Source: Streptomyces sp. Ag109_O5-10 (GTDB lineage: Bacteria; Actinomycetota; Actinomycetes; Streptomycetales; Streptomycetaceae). From it: DNA of 64,000 nt. Shown here in pieces: positions 33,619 through 41,607 of this stretch (positions within the stretch are counted from its first letter, which is position 1; the number at the start of each line of letters is the position of its first letter). Location of the stretch: assembly GCF_900105755.1 (NCBI RefSeq), contig NZ_FNTQ01000001.1, forward strand, positions 7,068,001-7,132,000, given 5' to 3'. The notes under the pieces were generated by a model, which saw nothing but the letters and a program-made list of their open reading frames with translations, was not told the origin of the DNA and did not search any database. A program made the position numbers and the translations under genes.

Positions 33619-34251
33619 GTGCGACTCGAAGCGATCACCTGGGACCGGCTCGCCGAGCGTCTCGCCGAGCGGCTGGCCGAACTGAAGCCCGCCGACGGGG
33701 GCGCCTGGCCACGCGTCGCCTTCGACGGTGCCCCGGCCGCCCGGCCCGGCGACCTGGCGGAGCGCGTCGGTGAGGCGCTGCGGGTACGGGGCCGGCCGTC
33801 GCTCGTCGTGGGCACCGAGGGCTTCCTGCGCCCCGCCTCGCTGCGCCTGGAGCACGGCAGACGCGACGCGGAGTCGTACTACGGCGGCTGGTTCGACACC
33901 AACGCCCTGTGGCGGGAGGTCTTCGGCCCCCTCGACCCCGGCGGGACCGGTCGCGTCCTGCCCGATCTGTGGGATCCGGCCACCGACCGCGCCACCCGCA
34001 GCCCCTATGTCCAACTCCCGCCCGGCGGCCTCCTGCTGCTGCACGGACCGCTCCTGCTACGGCACTGGTTCCCGTTCGACCTGACCGTCCACCTCCTCCT
34101 CACCCCCGGCGCCCTGCGCCGCCGTACCCCCGAGACCGACCACTGGACCCTCCCCGCCTTCGAGCGCTACGCGGCCGAGACCGACCCCGCCGGCACGGCC
34201 GACGTCCTGGTCCGTGCCGACGATCCGCGGCATCCGGCGTGGAGCGGCTGA
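33619..34251 (+). CDS. Uridine kinase-like protein lacking a P-loop
   Basis: The 210-residue protein is laid out like Streptomyces proteins annotated uridine kinase: WPRVAFDGAPAARPGDLAERV near residue 34 occupies the P-loop position, then FLRPASLRLEHGRRDAESYYGGWFDTNALWREV, and LLLLHGPLLLRHWFPFDLTVHLLL as the second strand. The GxxxxGK(S/T) consensus is not present: there is no Lys and no Gly-Lys-Ser. It may be a degenerate kinase or bind a different ligand. GTG 33619 has no Shine-Dalgarno. Confidence 0.72.
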   Translation: MRLEAITWDRLAERLAERLAELKPADGGAWPRVAFDGAPAARPGDLAERVGEALRVRGRPSLVVGTEGFLRPASLRLEHGRRDAESYYGGWFDTNALWREVFGPLDPGGTGRVLPDLWDPATDRATRSPYVQLPPGGLLLLHGPLLLRHWFPFDLTVHLLLTPGALRRRTPETDHWTLPAFERYAAETDPAGTADVLVRADDPRHPAWSG

Positions 34252-34309
34252 GCGGCCAGGCGGCGGGACCGGACCGGGGCCCCGCTCAGGGCGGGGGCGG
34301 CCGGGCGGC

Positions 34310-35437
34310 TCAGAGCCAGCCGTTGCGCCTGAAGCCGCGGTACAGCACCAGGCACGCCACCGATATGACGCCGATGACGAGCGGATAGCCGAACCGCCAG
34401 TGCAGCTCCGGCATGTGATCGAAGTTCATGCCGTACACACCGCACACCATCGTCGGCACGGCGATCACCGCGGCCCAGGCCGTGATCTTCCGCATGTCCT
34501 CGTTCTGCGCGACCGTCACCTGTGCCAGATGCGCCTGGAGAATGGAGTTGAGCAACTCGTCGAAGGCCGCGATCTGCTCCTTCGCCCGCATCAGATGGTC
34601 GAGCACATCCCTGAAGTAGGCCTGTATCTCCGGGGAGATCACCCGTATCGGCCGGGTGGTCAGCTCCTCCATCGGCCGGCCGAGCGGCACCACCGCCCGC
34701 TTCAGCTCCAGGAGTTCACGCTTCATCTGGTAGATCCGGCCCGGGTCGGTCCGCGCGCCGTTCTCCGTGAAGACGGCCGCCTCGACCTGGTCGATGTCGC
34801 CCTGCACCGCGTCCGTGACACTCAGGTAGTCGTCGACCACGTGGTCCGCGATGGCGTGCAGCACCGCCGCAGGCCCCTTGGCGAGCTGGCTCGGCGTGGC
34901 CTCCAGCTCCTCTCGCAGCGGCCCCAGCGAGCCGTGCCGGCCGTGCCGCACCGTGATCACGAAGTCCTCGCCGACGAACACCATGATCTCGCCGGTGTCG
35001 ACCACCTCGCTGGTCGCGGTCAGCTTCTCGTGCTCGACGTAGCAGACCGTCTTGAACACCGCGAACAACGTCTCGCCGTACCGCTCCACCTTCGGCCGCT
35101 GGTGGGCCTCGACGGCGTCCTCCACGGCCAGCGGGTGCAGGTCGAACAACTCGCCGATGCCCGCGAACTCGCTGTCGGTCGGCTCGTGGAGCCCCAGCCA
35201 GACGAACCCGTCGCCACGCTTGCGCACCCGCTCCACCGCGGAGAACAGGTCGCTGCACTCCGGAACCCGCACTCCGTCCTCGTACGTCACGCAATTGACC
35301 ACCGACGAGCCCAGCGGGGACCGTGCGTGATGGCTCAGGTCGACGCGGGGCCGCCGCCGGGCCAGCCGCGCCACCCTGCGCAGGCCGCCGGTCCTGCCCA
35401 GCCCTGTGACCTTCCGCAGATTCCCTGCCATCGTCAT
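34310..35437 (-). CDS. corA: CorA magnesium/cobalt transport protein
   Basis: CorA is a pentameric inner-membrane channel for Mg2+ (and Co2+). The 375-residue protein has the long cytoplasmic alpha/beta funnel and stalk domain (about 45-310) and two C-terminal membrane helices. The signature YGMNF is at the end of the first helix, followed by the short loop DHMPELHWRFGYP. The C terminus is basic (RGFRRNGWL), as in functional CorA. ATG 35437 has AAGGAG six bases upstream. The N-terminal 40 residues are Arg-rich and longer than in E. coli CorA. It is convergent with the kinase-like gene and divergent from the methyltransferase gene. Confidence 0.93.
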   Translation of the reverse strand: MTMAGNLRKVTGLGRTGGLRRVARLARRRPRVDLSHHARSPLGSSVVNCVTYEDGVRVPECSDLFSAVERVRKRGDGFVWLGLHEPTDSEFAGIGELFDLHPLAVEDAVEAHQRPKVERYGETLFAVFKTVCYVEHEKLTATSEVVDTGEIMVFVGEDFVITVRHGRHGSLGPLREELEATPSQLAKGPAAVLHAIADHVVDDYLSVTDAVQGDIDQVEAAVFTENGARTDPGRIYQMKRELLELKRAVVPLGRPMEELTTRPIRVISPEIQAYFRDVLDHLMRAKEQIAAFDELLNSILQAHLAQVTVAQNEDMRKITAWAAVIAVPTMVCGVYGMNFDHMPELHWRFGYPLVIGVISVACLVLYRGFRRNGWL

Positions 35438-35623
35438 CCGGATCTCCTTGCATGGATCCACTCGCCCAACGCGTCCCGCCCTGTCCGGCCAGTCTGCCAG
35501 CCCGGTGTGAGACGCGGGTAAGCCTGTGGGAACGGCGAGTTCCGGTTGGTTCCCGCCTGTGGACGACCGGACTCCCGCCCCGTGTTCCCGAGCCGTGAGC
35601 CGGGCAACTGAAATCATCGCTTC

Positions 35624-36418
35624 ATGACACAGGCCGACGGATATCTCCTCGACAACCGCCAGACCGAGGCCGGACGGCGCTTCGACGCCTTCGCGGACCT
35701 CTTCGATCCCACCACCTTCCGCCACCTCGACGAGTTCGGTCCCGAACCGGGCTGGCGCTGCTGGGAGGTCGGTGCCGGCGGCACCTCCGTGGTGTCCTGG
35801 CTGGCCGGGAAGGTCGGGCCGACGGGACGCGTCGTCGCCACCGACATCGACACGTCACTGCTCGCCGCGGCCGCCCACCCGCCCGTCGAGGTCCGCACCC
35901 ACGACGTCGGCGCCGAGGAGCCGCCGGGGGAGGACTTCGACCTGGTGCACGCCCGGCTCGTCCTCGTCCACGTGCCGGACCGGGAACGGGCGTTGCGTTC
36001 CATGATCAAGGCTCTGCGGCCCGGCGGTCGACTGCTGATCGAGGACGCCGACCCCGCCCTCCAGCCCCTCACCTGCCCCTACGAGTACGGCCCCGAGCAG
36101 CAGCTCGCCAACCGCCTGCGCCAGGGCTTCCGCAAGCTCCTCGCCGAACGCGGCGCCGACCTGTCGTACGGCCGCAAGCTTCCGCGGCTGCTCCGCGAGG
36201 CCGGGCTGCACGACGTGGCGGCCGACGCCTACTTCCCCGTGGCCTCGCCCGCCTGCACCGCCCTGGAGACCGCCACCGTCCAGCAGATCCGGGGCCGGCT
36301 CGTCGCGGCCGGCCTCGCCACCGACGAGGACGTCGACCAGCACCTGGCCAACGTGGCGACGGGCAGCATGGACCTCGCCACCGCCCCGATGATCTCCGCG
36401 TGGGGCCGCAAGGCGTAG
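35624..36418 (+). CDS. SAM-dependent methyltransferase
   Basis: The 264-residue protein has motif I as CWEVGAGGTSVVSWLAGKVG, with Gly-rich loop and acidic Glu, then motif II VVATDIDTSLL, and FDLVHARLVLVHVPDRERAL with MIKALRPGGRLLIEDADPA. This is the UbiE/methyltransf-type fold common in natural-product modification. ATG 35624 has no clear Shine-Dalgarno, so the message may start close to the ATG. There are no biosynthetic neighbours, so the substrate is unknown. It is convergent with the psuK gene. Confidence 0.87.
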   Translation: MTQADGYLLDNRQTEAGRRFDAFADLFDPTTFRHLDEFGPEPGWRCWEVGAGGTSVVSWLAGKVGPTGRVVATDIDTSLLAAAAHPPVEVRTHDVGAEEPPGEDFDLVHARLVLVHVPDRERALRSMIKALRPGGRLLIEDADPALQPLTCPYEYGPEQQLANRLRQGFRKLLAERGADLSYGRKLPRLLREAGLHDVAADAYFPVASPACTALETATVQQIRGRLVAAGLATDEDVDQHLANVATGSMDLATAPMISAWGRKA

Positions 36419-36452
36419 GCCCGCCGCTCGTGGTGGGGGCGCCGTGCCCGTG

Positions 36453-37475
36453 TCAGTCGCGGGCGGGTGGTCTCGCGCCCACACGTTCCACCGCCCGCGC
36501 CCCCGCCCGGCAGCCCAGTGCCGCCGCCTCCGAGGCGTCCGCTCCGGCGACCAGCGCGGCGAGGAACGCCCCGGTGAACGCGTCACCGGCGCCCGTGGTG
36601 TCCCGGGGCGTCGCGGATGCGGCCGGGACGCGAGCGAGGACGCCGCCCGCCCGGGCCACCAACGCGCCGTCCGCCCCCGCCTTGGCCACCACCAGCGGGA
36701 CCTGGCGGCTCAGTTTGGCCGCGGCGTCCGCCGGATCGGGCAGTCCCGTCAGCAGACAGGCCTCGTCCCGGCTCGGCAGCAGGACGTCGACCCCCTCGAC
36801 GAGCGCCAGAAAACGGTCCACGCCCAGTGCCACGAGGAACCCGGCCGACGCCGGGTCCAGGCTCACCGGTACGCCACGCGCGCGGGCCGCCGCCAGGGCC
36901 GTCGCCACCAGGGCCCGGCTCGGCTCGGAGAACAGCAGATAGCCGGAGAGATGCAGCCGGGCCACCCCGTCGAGAAGCGCGTCCGACCAGTCGGCCGGCT
37001 CCAGCCGCAGGGACGCCCCGCTGTCCGTGAGGAAGGTCCGCTCGGCCGAGGCACCGCTGTCGACCAGGCAGATCACCGTCCCCGTCGCGGCCTCGGGGTC
37101 CACCACGAGCCGGGACCGCACCCCGGCGGCGGCCAGCTCCCGCTCGTGCCACCGGGCCGAGTCCGCCCCCACCCGCCCCAGCAGCCGTACGTCCGCACAG
37201 CCCGCGTGCGCTGCCCAGCAGGCCACATTGGCGCCCGCCCCGCCCGGCAGGGTCCGGATCACGGCGACCGTGTCGGTGCCGACCGCGAGCGGCCCCCGGT
37301 ACCGCGCGACCACATCGGTGACGACGTCCCCGACGACCAGCAGGGCCCCGCCCGCCGCCTCTCCGCGAGGCACCGCCTCCTCGAGAGTCGGCGCGTCCCG
37401 GGGAGGCGTCACCTCTGCTCCGGTTGCCGCTGGTGCCGCTGCCCCATCCGGCGCCGCCGCTCGCTCGGGCGTCAC
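36453..37475 (-). CDS. psuK: PfkB family carbohydrate kinase, probable pseudouridine kinase
   Basis: PsuK phosphorylates pseudouridine to pseudouridine 5'-phosphate, the substrate of PsuG. The 340-residue protein has the PfkB signatures: the early GGAGANVACWAAHAG loop and the ATP/active-site motif RDTTGAGDAFTGAFLAAL, with catalytic Asp in GAGD. A poorly conserved Ala/Pro-rich stretch of about 45 residues precedes LLVVGDVVTDVVARY. The GTG start at 37475 overlaps the psuG stop as GTGA. The assignment rests on the operon with psuG, since the family alone also includes ribokinases. Confidence 0.87.
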   Translation of the reverse strand: MTPERAAAPDGAAAPAATGAEVTPPRDAPTLEEAVPRGEAAGGALLVVGDVVTDVVARYRGPLAVGTDTVAVIRTLPGGAGANVACWAAHAGCADVRLLGRVGADSARWHERELAAAGVRSRLVVDPEAATGTVICLVDSGASAERTFLTDSGASLRLEPADWSDALLDGVARLHLSGYLLFSEPSRALVATALAAARARGVPVSLDPASAGFLVALGVDRFLALVEGVDVLLPSRDEACLLTGLPDPADAAAKLSRQVPLVVAKAGADGALVARAGGVLARVPAASATPRDTTGAGDAFTGAFLAALVAGADASEAAALGCRAGARAVERVGARPPARD

Positions 37476-38380
37476 CCCCTGGCCCACGCCGAGGCGATCC
37501 GCGCCGCCAGCCCGACATTGCCGCGCACGGCCGCCAGGTTCGCCTCCAGCGAGGCGCCGTCCGTATGCCGGACCAGATAGCCGAGCAGGAACGGCGTGAC
37601 CGCCTGGCCGGTGATCCCTTCCGCCTCGCACGCGTGCAGCGCGTCGGCGAGCACGCGCGCGTGCAGCGCGGGGTCGAGCTGCTCCGCCTCCGGGACGGGG
37701 TTGGCGACGATCAGTGCCGAGTCCGCAGCGTCCAGCGCGTCCTGCGCCCGCATCACGTCCGCGACCTGCTCCGGGGTCCTAAGCGTCCAGTCGACCGGAT
37801 GCCCGGAGTCGGACAGATAGAAGCCGGGGAAGCGGTCCGTACCGTAGCCCGCGACGGCCACACCCAGGGTCTCCAGGCGCTGGAGGGTCGCCGGCACGTC
37901 GAGGATCGACTTCACGCCCGCGCACACCACCGTGATCCGGGTGCGTGCCAGCAAACCCAGGTCGGCGGACTCGTCCTGGGTCGCCGTCCACTCACGGTGC
38001 ACCCCGCCGAGGCCGCCCGTCGCGAACACCCGGAGGCCGGCCAGCGCCGCCAGCTGCGCCGTCGCCGACACGGTGGTCGCCCCGCTCGCCCCCGCGGCCA
38101 GGGCGAGCGGCAGGTCGCGATGGCCTAGCTTGCGGATCCCGTCCTCGTTGGCGATCCGCTCCAACTGGTCCTTGTCCAGACCGACATGGGGCCGCCCGTC
38201 CAGCACGGCGATGGTCGCGGGCACCGCGCCCGCCCGCCGTACCGTGTCCTCCAGCTCCAGCGCCACCTGGAGGTTGCGCGGGCGCGGCAGCCCGTGCGCG
38301 ATGATCGTGGACTCCAGGGCGACCACCGCACGGCCCGCGCCGAGCGCTTCCCCGACCTCTTCCGACACCACCAGCACCAC
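37472..38380 (-). CDS. psuG: Pseudouridine-5'-phosphate glycosidase
   Basis: PsuG cleaves the C-C bond of pseudouridine 5'-phosphate to uracil and ribose 5-phosphate. The 302-residue protein has the strongly conserved segments VALESTIIAHGLPRPRNL, TIAVLDGRPHVGL, ASGATTVSATAQLAALAGLRVFATGGLGGVHR and VVCAGVKSILDVPATLQRLETLGV. The Mn2+-binding Asp and catalytic Lys regions are intact, and the length is normal for the family. The start is GTG 38380 with GGAGG five bases upstream. With psuK it forms a two-gene pseudouridine salvage operon. A third copy of the GCACGCGCGCGTGC palindrome is embedded at 37651-37664. Confidence 0.95.
   Translation of the reverse strand: MVLVVSEEVGEALGAGRAVVALESTIIAHGLPRPRNLQVALELEDTVRRAGAVPATIAVLDGRPHVGLDKDQLERIANEDGIRKLGHRDLPLALAAGASGATTVSATAQLAALAGLRVFATGGLGGVHREWTATQDESADLGLLARTRITVVCAGVKSILDVPATLQRLETLGVAVAGYGTDRFPGFYLSDSGHPVDWTLRTPEQVADVMRAQDALDAADSALIVANPVPEAEQLDPALHARVLADALHACEAEGITGQAVTPFLLGYLVRHTDGASLEANLAAVRGNVGLAARIASAWARG
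37651..37664. repeat. 14-bp perfect palindrome GCACGCGCGCGTGC, copy 3
   Basis: This copy is identical to those at 4026 and 8651 but lies inside psuG, in the codons for the segment around LHARVLADALH. Confidence 0.5.
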
Positions 38381-38477
38381 GCCTGCCTCCTGTCCGTCGG
38401 TCTTCCCTCATCTCTGGCGGGAGCCCCACCCGGATAAACGCTTGCGGCCTGTGGGGGATGCCACCAGCCTGGGCTGC

Positions 38478-38906
38478 ATGACGAATCACCCGGTACGTCT
38501 GGACCACGTCGTCCTCTGGGTCGCCGACCCTGCCGCCGCGGCCGGCTTCTACGAGCGGATGCTCGGCCTGGAGCCGCTACGGGTCGCCGAGTTCACCGCC
38601 GGAGAGGTGCCGTTCCCTTCCGTACGCGTCACCGAGGAGACCATCATCGACCTCGCGCCGCGCACCCTCGCCGAGCGCATGCCGGCCCTTCCCGGCGCCG
38701 ACGGCAGCGCGGGCCACCCCGTCAACCACGTCTGTCTGTCCCTGCCGTCCGACGCCTTCGACGCCCTGCGCGCCCGCCTCGCCGAGCACGCCGTCCCCAT
38801 GACCGACATCGGACACGACTCCTTCGGCGCCCGCGGCACGGCCCCGCGCAACTTCTACTTCAGGGATCCCGACGGCAACGTCGTCGAGGCACGCCACTAC
38901 GGCTGA
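38478..38906 (+). CDS. VOC family (glyoxalase/dioxygenase fold) protein
   Basis: The 142-residue protein shows two beta-alpha-beta-beta-beta modules: HVVLWVADPAAAAGFYERMLGLEP at the N terminus and RNFYFRDPDGNVVEARHYG at the C terminus. His in LDHVVL, His in HPVNHVCLSL and Glu in NVVEAR can form the usual metal site. These single-domain VOC proteins include glyoxalase I-like, resistance and dioxygenase enzymes. The substrate is unknown. ATG 38478 lies in a 97-base divergent region shared with psuG. Confidence 0.87.
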   Translation: MTNHPVRLDHVVLWVADPAAAAGFYERMLGLEPLRVAEFTAGEVPFPSVRVTEETIIDLAPRTLAERMPALPGADGSAGHPVNHVCLSLPSDAFDALRARLAEHAVPMTDIGHDSFGARGTAPRNFYFRDPDGNVVEARHYG

Positions 38907-38949
38907 CCGCCGGCGGGGCGCGACACGGCCAGGGCCCGGGGAACGAGCC

Positions 38950-39504
38950 TCAGAACAGCGGCTCCGGGAGCACGCCCTCCAGGGCGAGCAGCTTCCGCTT
39001 GGTCTCCAGACCGCCCCCGAACCCGCCGATCCCGCCGTCGCTCTCCACCACCCGGTGACAGGGCACGACGACCGGCAGCGGATTGGCGCCCATCGCCGCG
39101 CCCACCGCCTGCGCCCCGCCGGGCTGCCCGACCCGGCCCGCCAGGTCGCCGTACCCGACCACCGTGCCGTACGGAACACCCGCGGCCAGCTCCCGCAGCA
39201 CCTGCCGGTTGAAGCCGGAGATCAGCGACCAGTCCAGTGGCAGGTCGAAGTCCCTCCGCCGGCCCGCGAAGTACGCCCGCAGCTGGGATATCGCCTCGGC
39301 CAGCACCGGCTCCGTGGGAGCCTCGACGGGCTCGGCGCCCAGCCGAGACGCCAGCCGCTCCACCGTCCGTTCCCGCACCGCCTCGGTCGCGTGGAACACC
39401 ACGTTGACCAGGCCGCTGCCGGTCGCCGCGAGCAGCAGCGGACCGATGTCGGTGCCCACGACGGCCCACACCACCCGCTGCCCGTACTGCCCTTCGCTGT
39501 CCAT
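38950..39504 (-). CDS. ogt: Methylated-DNA--protein-cysteine S-methyltransferase
   Basis: Ogt/AGT directly repairs O6-alkylguanine by transferring the alkyl group to its own cysteine. The 184-residue protein has the helix-turn-helix and the active-site motif VVVPCHRVV with Cys149, plus the upstream FNRQVLRELAAGVPYGTVVGYGDLA. There is no Ada-type N-terminal regulatory domain. ATG 39504 is preceded by a perfect TTGTCAGTGGC, six bases, TACGGT promoter whose -10 ends seven bases before the ATG. The gene is thus predicted to be DNA-damage inducible and translated from a leaderless mRNA. It lies 50 bases after the glycerophosphodiesterase gene. Confidence 0.93.
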   Translation of the reverse strand: MDSEGQYGQRVVWAVVGTDIGPLLLAATGSGLVNVVFHATEAVRERTVERLASRLGAEPVEAPTEPVLAEAISQLRAYFAGRRRDFDLPLDWSLISGFNRQVLRELAAGVPYGTVVGYGDLAGRVGQPGGAQAVGAAMGANPLPVVVPCHRVVESDGGIGGFGGGLETKRKLLALEGVLPEPLF

Positions 39505-39511
39505 GTGCCCC

Positions 39512-39534
39512 ACCGTACGGCCCGCCACTGACAA
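39512..39534 (-). promoter_or_regulatory. RecA-NDp (PafBC-type) promoter of ogt
   Basis: On the minus strand TTGTCAGTGGC (39534-39524) is followed by six bases and TACGGT (39517-39512). The 11-base element is identical to the mycobacterial RecA-NDp consensus and the -10 matches at TA and GGT. Seven bases separate TACGGT from the ATG. Confidence 0.82.
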
Positions 39535-39554
39535 CGCCGTCTCCCCGGCCCGGG

Positions 39555-40424
39555 TCAGCTCGCGCACAACGCGGCCCGCACCACGTCCGGCTTGTTGGTG
39601 ATGATCCCGTCCACGCCGTAGCCGACGGCCTTCCAGGTGGTGACCGCGTCGTCCACCGTCCAGGTGAAGACGCGCAGCGGCCGGCCGTGCGGCCCCTTGA
39701 GGGCGTGCACGGTCCGCACATAGCCGACGGAGACCGAGCCCACCGAGGGGTTGATCAGGTCCACGAAGCCCGCGTACCGCCGCAGGGAGCCCACGGGCGG
39801 TGTGCCGAGGTAGCCGGTCGTCACTGCGGGCCGCAGAGCGTGCACCGCGCGCAGGCTGTCCGCGCTGAAACTCTGCACGACGAGCCGGTCCAGATGCGGG
39901 CGGTCCAGCCAGCCCTCGTTGCGCAGCAGCTGGAGAACCTGCCGCTCGATGCCGGGGTACAGCTCGGGGTTCTTGATCTCCAGGAGCAGCTTCTCGTGAT
40001 TGTGCTCGACCCGGCGCATGTACTGCTCCAGCGTCGGCACCCTCGTGCCCCGGTACGAGGGGGAGAACCAGCTGCCCGCGTCCAGCCGGGCCACCTCGGC
40101 CGCGGTGAAGTCCTTCACCTTCCAGGGCGCCCGGCCGGGGAAGACCTTTGCGGCGTCGGTGGTGCGCCGGAGACTGTCGTCGTGGATGACGACGAGCCGG
40201 CCGTCCTTGGTGCGCTGGACGTCGTTCTCGACCCAGGTGAAGCCCAGTGCGGCGGCCTTGTCGATGGCGGCCAGCGTGTTCTCTGGGGCGTAGGCGGCGG
40301 CGCCCCGGTGCGCGAGCACCGTGGGTGCGGCGGTGTCGCCCGCCCGGGCGGCGGGGACGGGGCTCAGCAGGGCTGCCGTTCCCAGCAGCGCGGTGGCCGT
40401 GACGGCGACTGCGCGCGCGTGCAT
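39555..40424 (-). CDS. Secreted glycerophosphodiester phosphodiesterase
   Basis: GDPD hydrolyses glycerophosphodiesters to glycerol 3-phosphate and an alcohol. The 289-residue protein has a signal peptide at 1-29 ending ARAGD. The catalytic motifs are VLAHRGAAAYAPENT (His39, Arg40, Glu48), the metal-binding WVENDVQRTKDG and VVIHDDSL, and GRPLRVFTWTVDDAV and GVDGIITNKPDV near the C terminus. All catalytic residues are present. ATG 40424 is chosen over GTG 40430 because AGGAG is then five bases upstream. Export suggests phosphate or glycerol scavenging from lipid head groups outside the cell. Confidence 0.92.
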   Translation of the reverse strand: MHARAVAVTATALLGTAALLSPVPAARAGDTAAPTVLAHRGAAAYAPENTLAAIDKAAALGFTWVENDVQRTKDGRLVVIHDDSLRRTTDAAKVFPGRAPWKVKDFTAAEVARLDAGSWFSPSYRGTRVPTLEQYMRRVEHNHEKLLLEIKNPELYPGIERQVLQLLRNEGWLDRPHLDRLVVQSFSADSLRAVHALRPAVTTGYLGTPPVGSLRRYAGFVDLINPSVGSVSVGYVRTVHALKGPHGRPLRVFTWTVDDAVTTWKAVGYGVDGIITNKPDVVRAALCAS

Positions 40425-40700
40425 GGGCACTCCTCACGTGGAACGAATACGGACAGCACAAGAGTGACAGCAGGGAGTGAACGGCTCGCGGGTGCGGGAC
40501 GGCCACAGATTGAATGGAGTCGCCCAAGCCCGCTCACCGTTGCCGCACAACTGAGGCAAGGGCGTGTTTCTTTGCCGGAAAATCGTTCGACCATTCCGGT
40601 GCGGGTCATACTCTCTGCGTCAACCCTGACCGTTCGGGCGGTCCTGGGACGGGGCGTAGTACACACATTCCGGGACGCAAAGGGTGAAGGGCAGCCGCGC

Positions 40701-41567
40701 ATGCAGGGCACGGTCGACGGATTCAGCTACGGGCTCGTCACCCCGTTGGTGGCCTACCTGATGGCCTGCCTCGGTGGCGCTCTCGGGCTGCGCTGCACGA
40801 CCCGTGCGATGCTGGTGGCCCACTCGTGGCGCCCCGCCTGGCTCGCCCTGGGGTCGGCGGCGATCGGCTCCGGCATATGGACCATGCACTTCGTCGCCAT
40901 GATGGGGTTCAGCGTCGAGGAGACGCCGATCCACTACGACAAGCCCCTCACGTACGCGAGCCTCGGCCTCGCCATGGTCATGGTGGGCGTCGGGATCTTC
41001 ATAGTCGGCTACCGGGGCGCGAGCGGAACCGCGCTCTTCACGGGCGGCACGATCACCGGTCTGGGCATCGCCTCGATGCATTACCTGGGCATGGCCGGGC
41101 TGCGCCTCAACGGAACCCTGCAGTACGACACGGTCATGGTCGCCGCGTCGGTCGTGATAGGCGTCGTCGCCGCCACCTCGGCACTGTGGGCCGCCGGGCA
41201 GGTCCGCGGCTTCCTGTGGAGCGTCGGCGCGAGCCTCGTCATGGGGCTCGCCGTCAGCGGCATGCACTACACCGGCATGGCCGCCCTCACCGTCCACCTG
41301 CACGGCGCCAGCGTGACGTCCCCGGGCGACTCTCCTGCCTCCCTGCTCGCCCCCATGCTGATCGGCCCGCTCGCCTTCCTCTGCCTGGCCGCCGTCGTCG
41401 TGATCTTCGACCCGCTGATGGTCACGGGCAAGCCCGACCAGGTCCGCGCGGCGCACAAGCCGGGCGTGCCGGCCGACGAGGTCACCCACCACCCGAGCCG
41501 CCGCCCACAACTCCGCGTCGGCCGTCAGCAGAGCTACCACAGCGCACGTACACCGCAGAACCGCTGA
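40701..41567 (+). CDS. MHYT-domain integral membrane sensor
   Basis: The 288-residue protein has about seven membrane helices and three MHYT repeats: MHFVAMMGF (62-70), MHYLGMAGL (126-134) and MHYTGMAAL (188-196). The Met/His/Tyr residues are proposed to bind copper and sense a diatomic gas or redox change. Unlike many MHYT proteins it has no attached GGDEF, EAL or kinase domain, only a short basic tail ending ARTPQNR. The ATG at 40701 follows AGGGTGAAGGG. It ends 40 bases before uvrB, so the uvrB promoter motif overlaps the gap directly after its stop. Confidence 0.88.
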   Translation: MQGTVDGFSYGLVTPLVAYLMACLGGALGLRCTTRAMLVAHSWRPAWLALGSAAIGSGIWTMHFVAMMGFSVEETPIHYDKPLTYASLGLAMVMVGVGIFIVGYRGASGTALFTGGTITGLGIASMHYLGMAGLRLNGTLQYDTVMVAASVVIGVVAATSALWAAGQVRGFLWSVGASLVMGLAVSGMHYTGMAALTVHLHGASVTSPGDSPASLLAPMLIGPLAFLCLAAVVVIFDPLMVTGKPDQVRAAHKPGVPADEVTHHPSRRPQLRVGRQQSYHSARTPQNR

Positions 41568-41577
41568 TCAGAGCCGG

Positions 41578-41600
41578 TTGTCAGTGCGGGGTCGTACGGT
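41578..41600 (+). promoter_or_regulatory. RecA-NDp (PafBC-type) promoter of uvrB
   Basis: TTGTCAGTGCG (41578-41588), six bases, then TACGGT (41595-41600). Nine of the 11 upstream positions match the consensus TTGTCAGTGGC. The -10 ends seven bases before the uvrB ATG, predicting a leaderless transcript. Confidence 0.75.
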
Positions 41601-41607
41601 TGAAGCC

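Noticed and set aside
40425..40500. Possible PHO box upstream of the secreted glycerophosphodiesterase
   Set aside because: Read on the minus strand, GTTCACTCCCT followed by GCTGTCACTCT looks like one good half (GTTCAC) but the second repeat matches too poorly to claim PhoP control.
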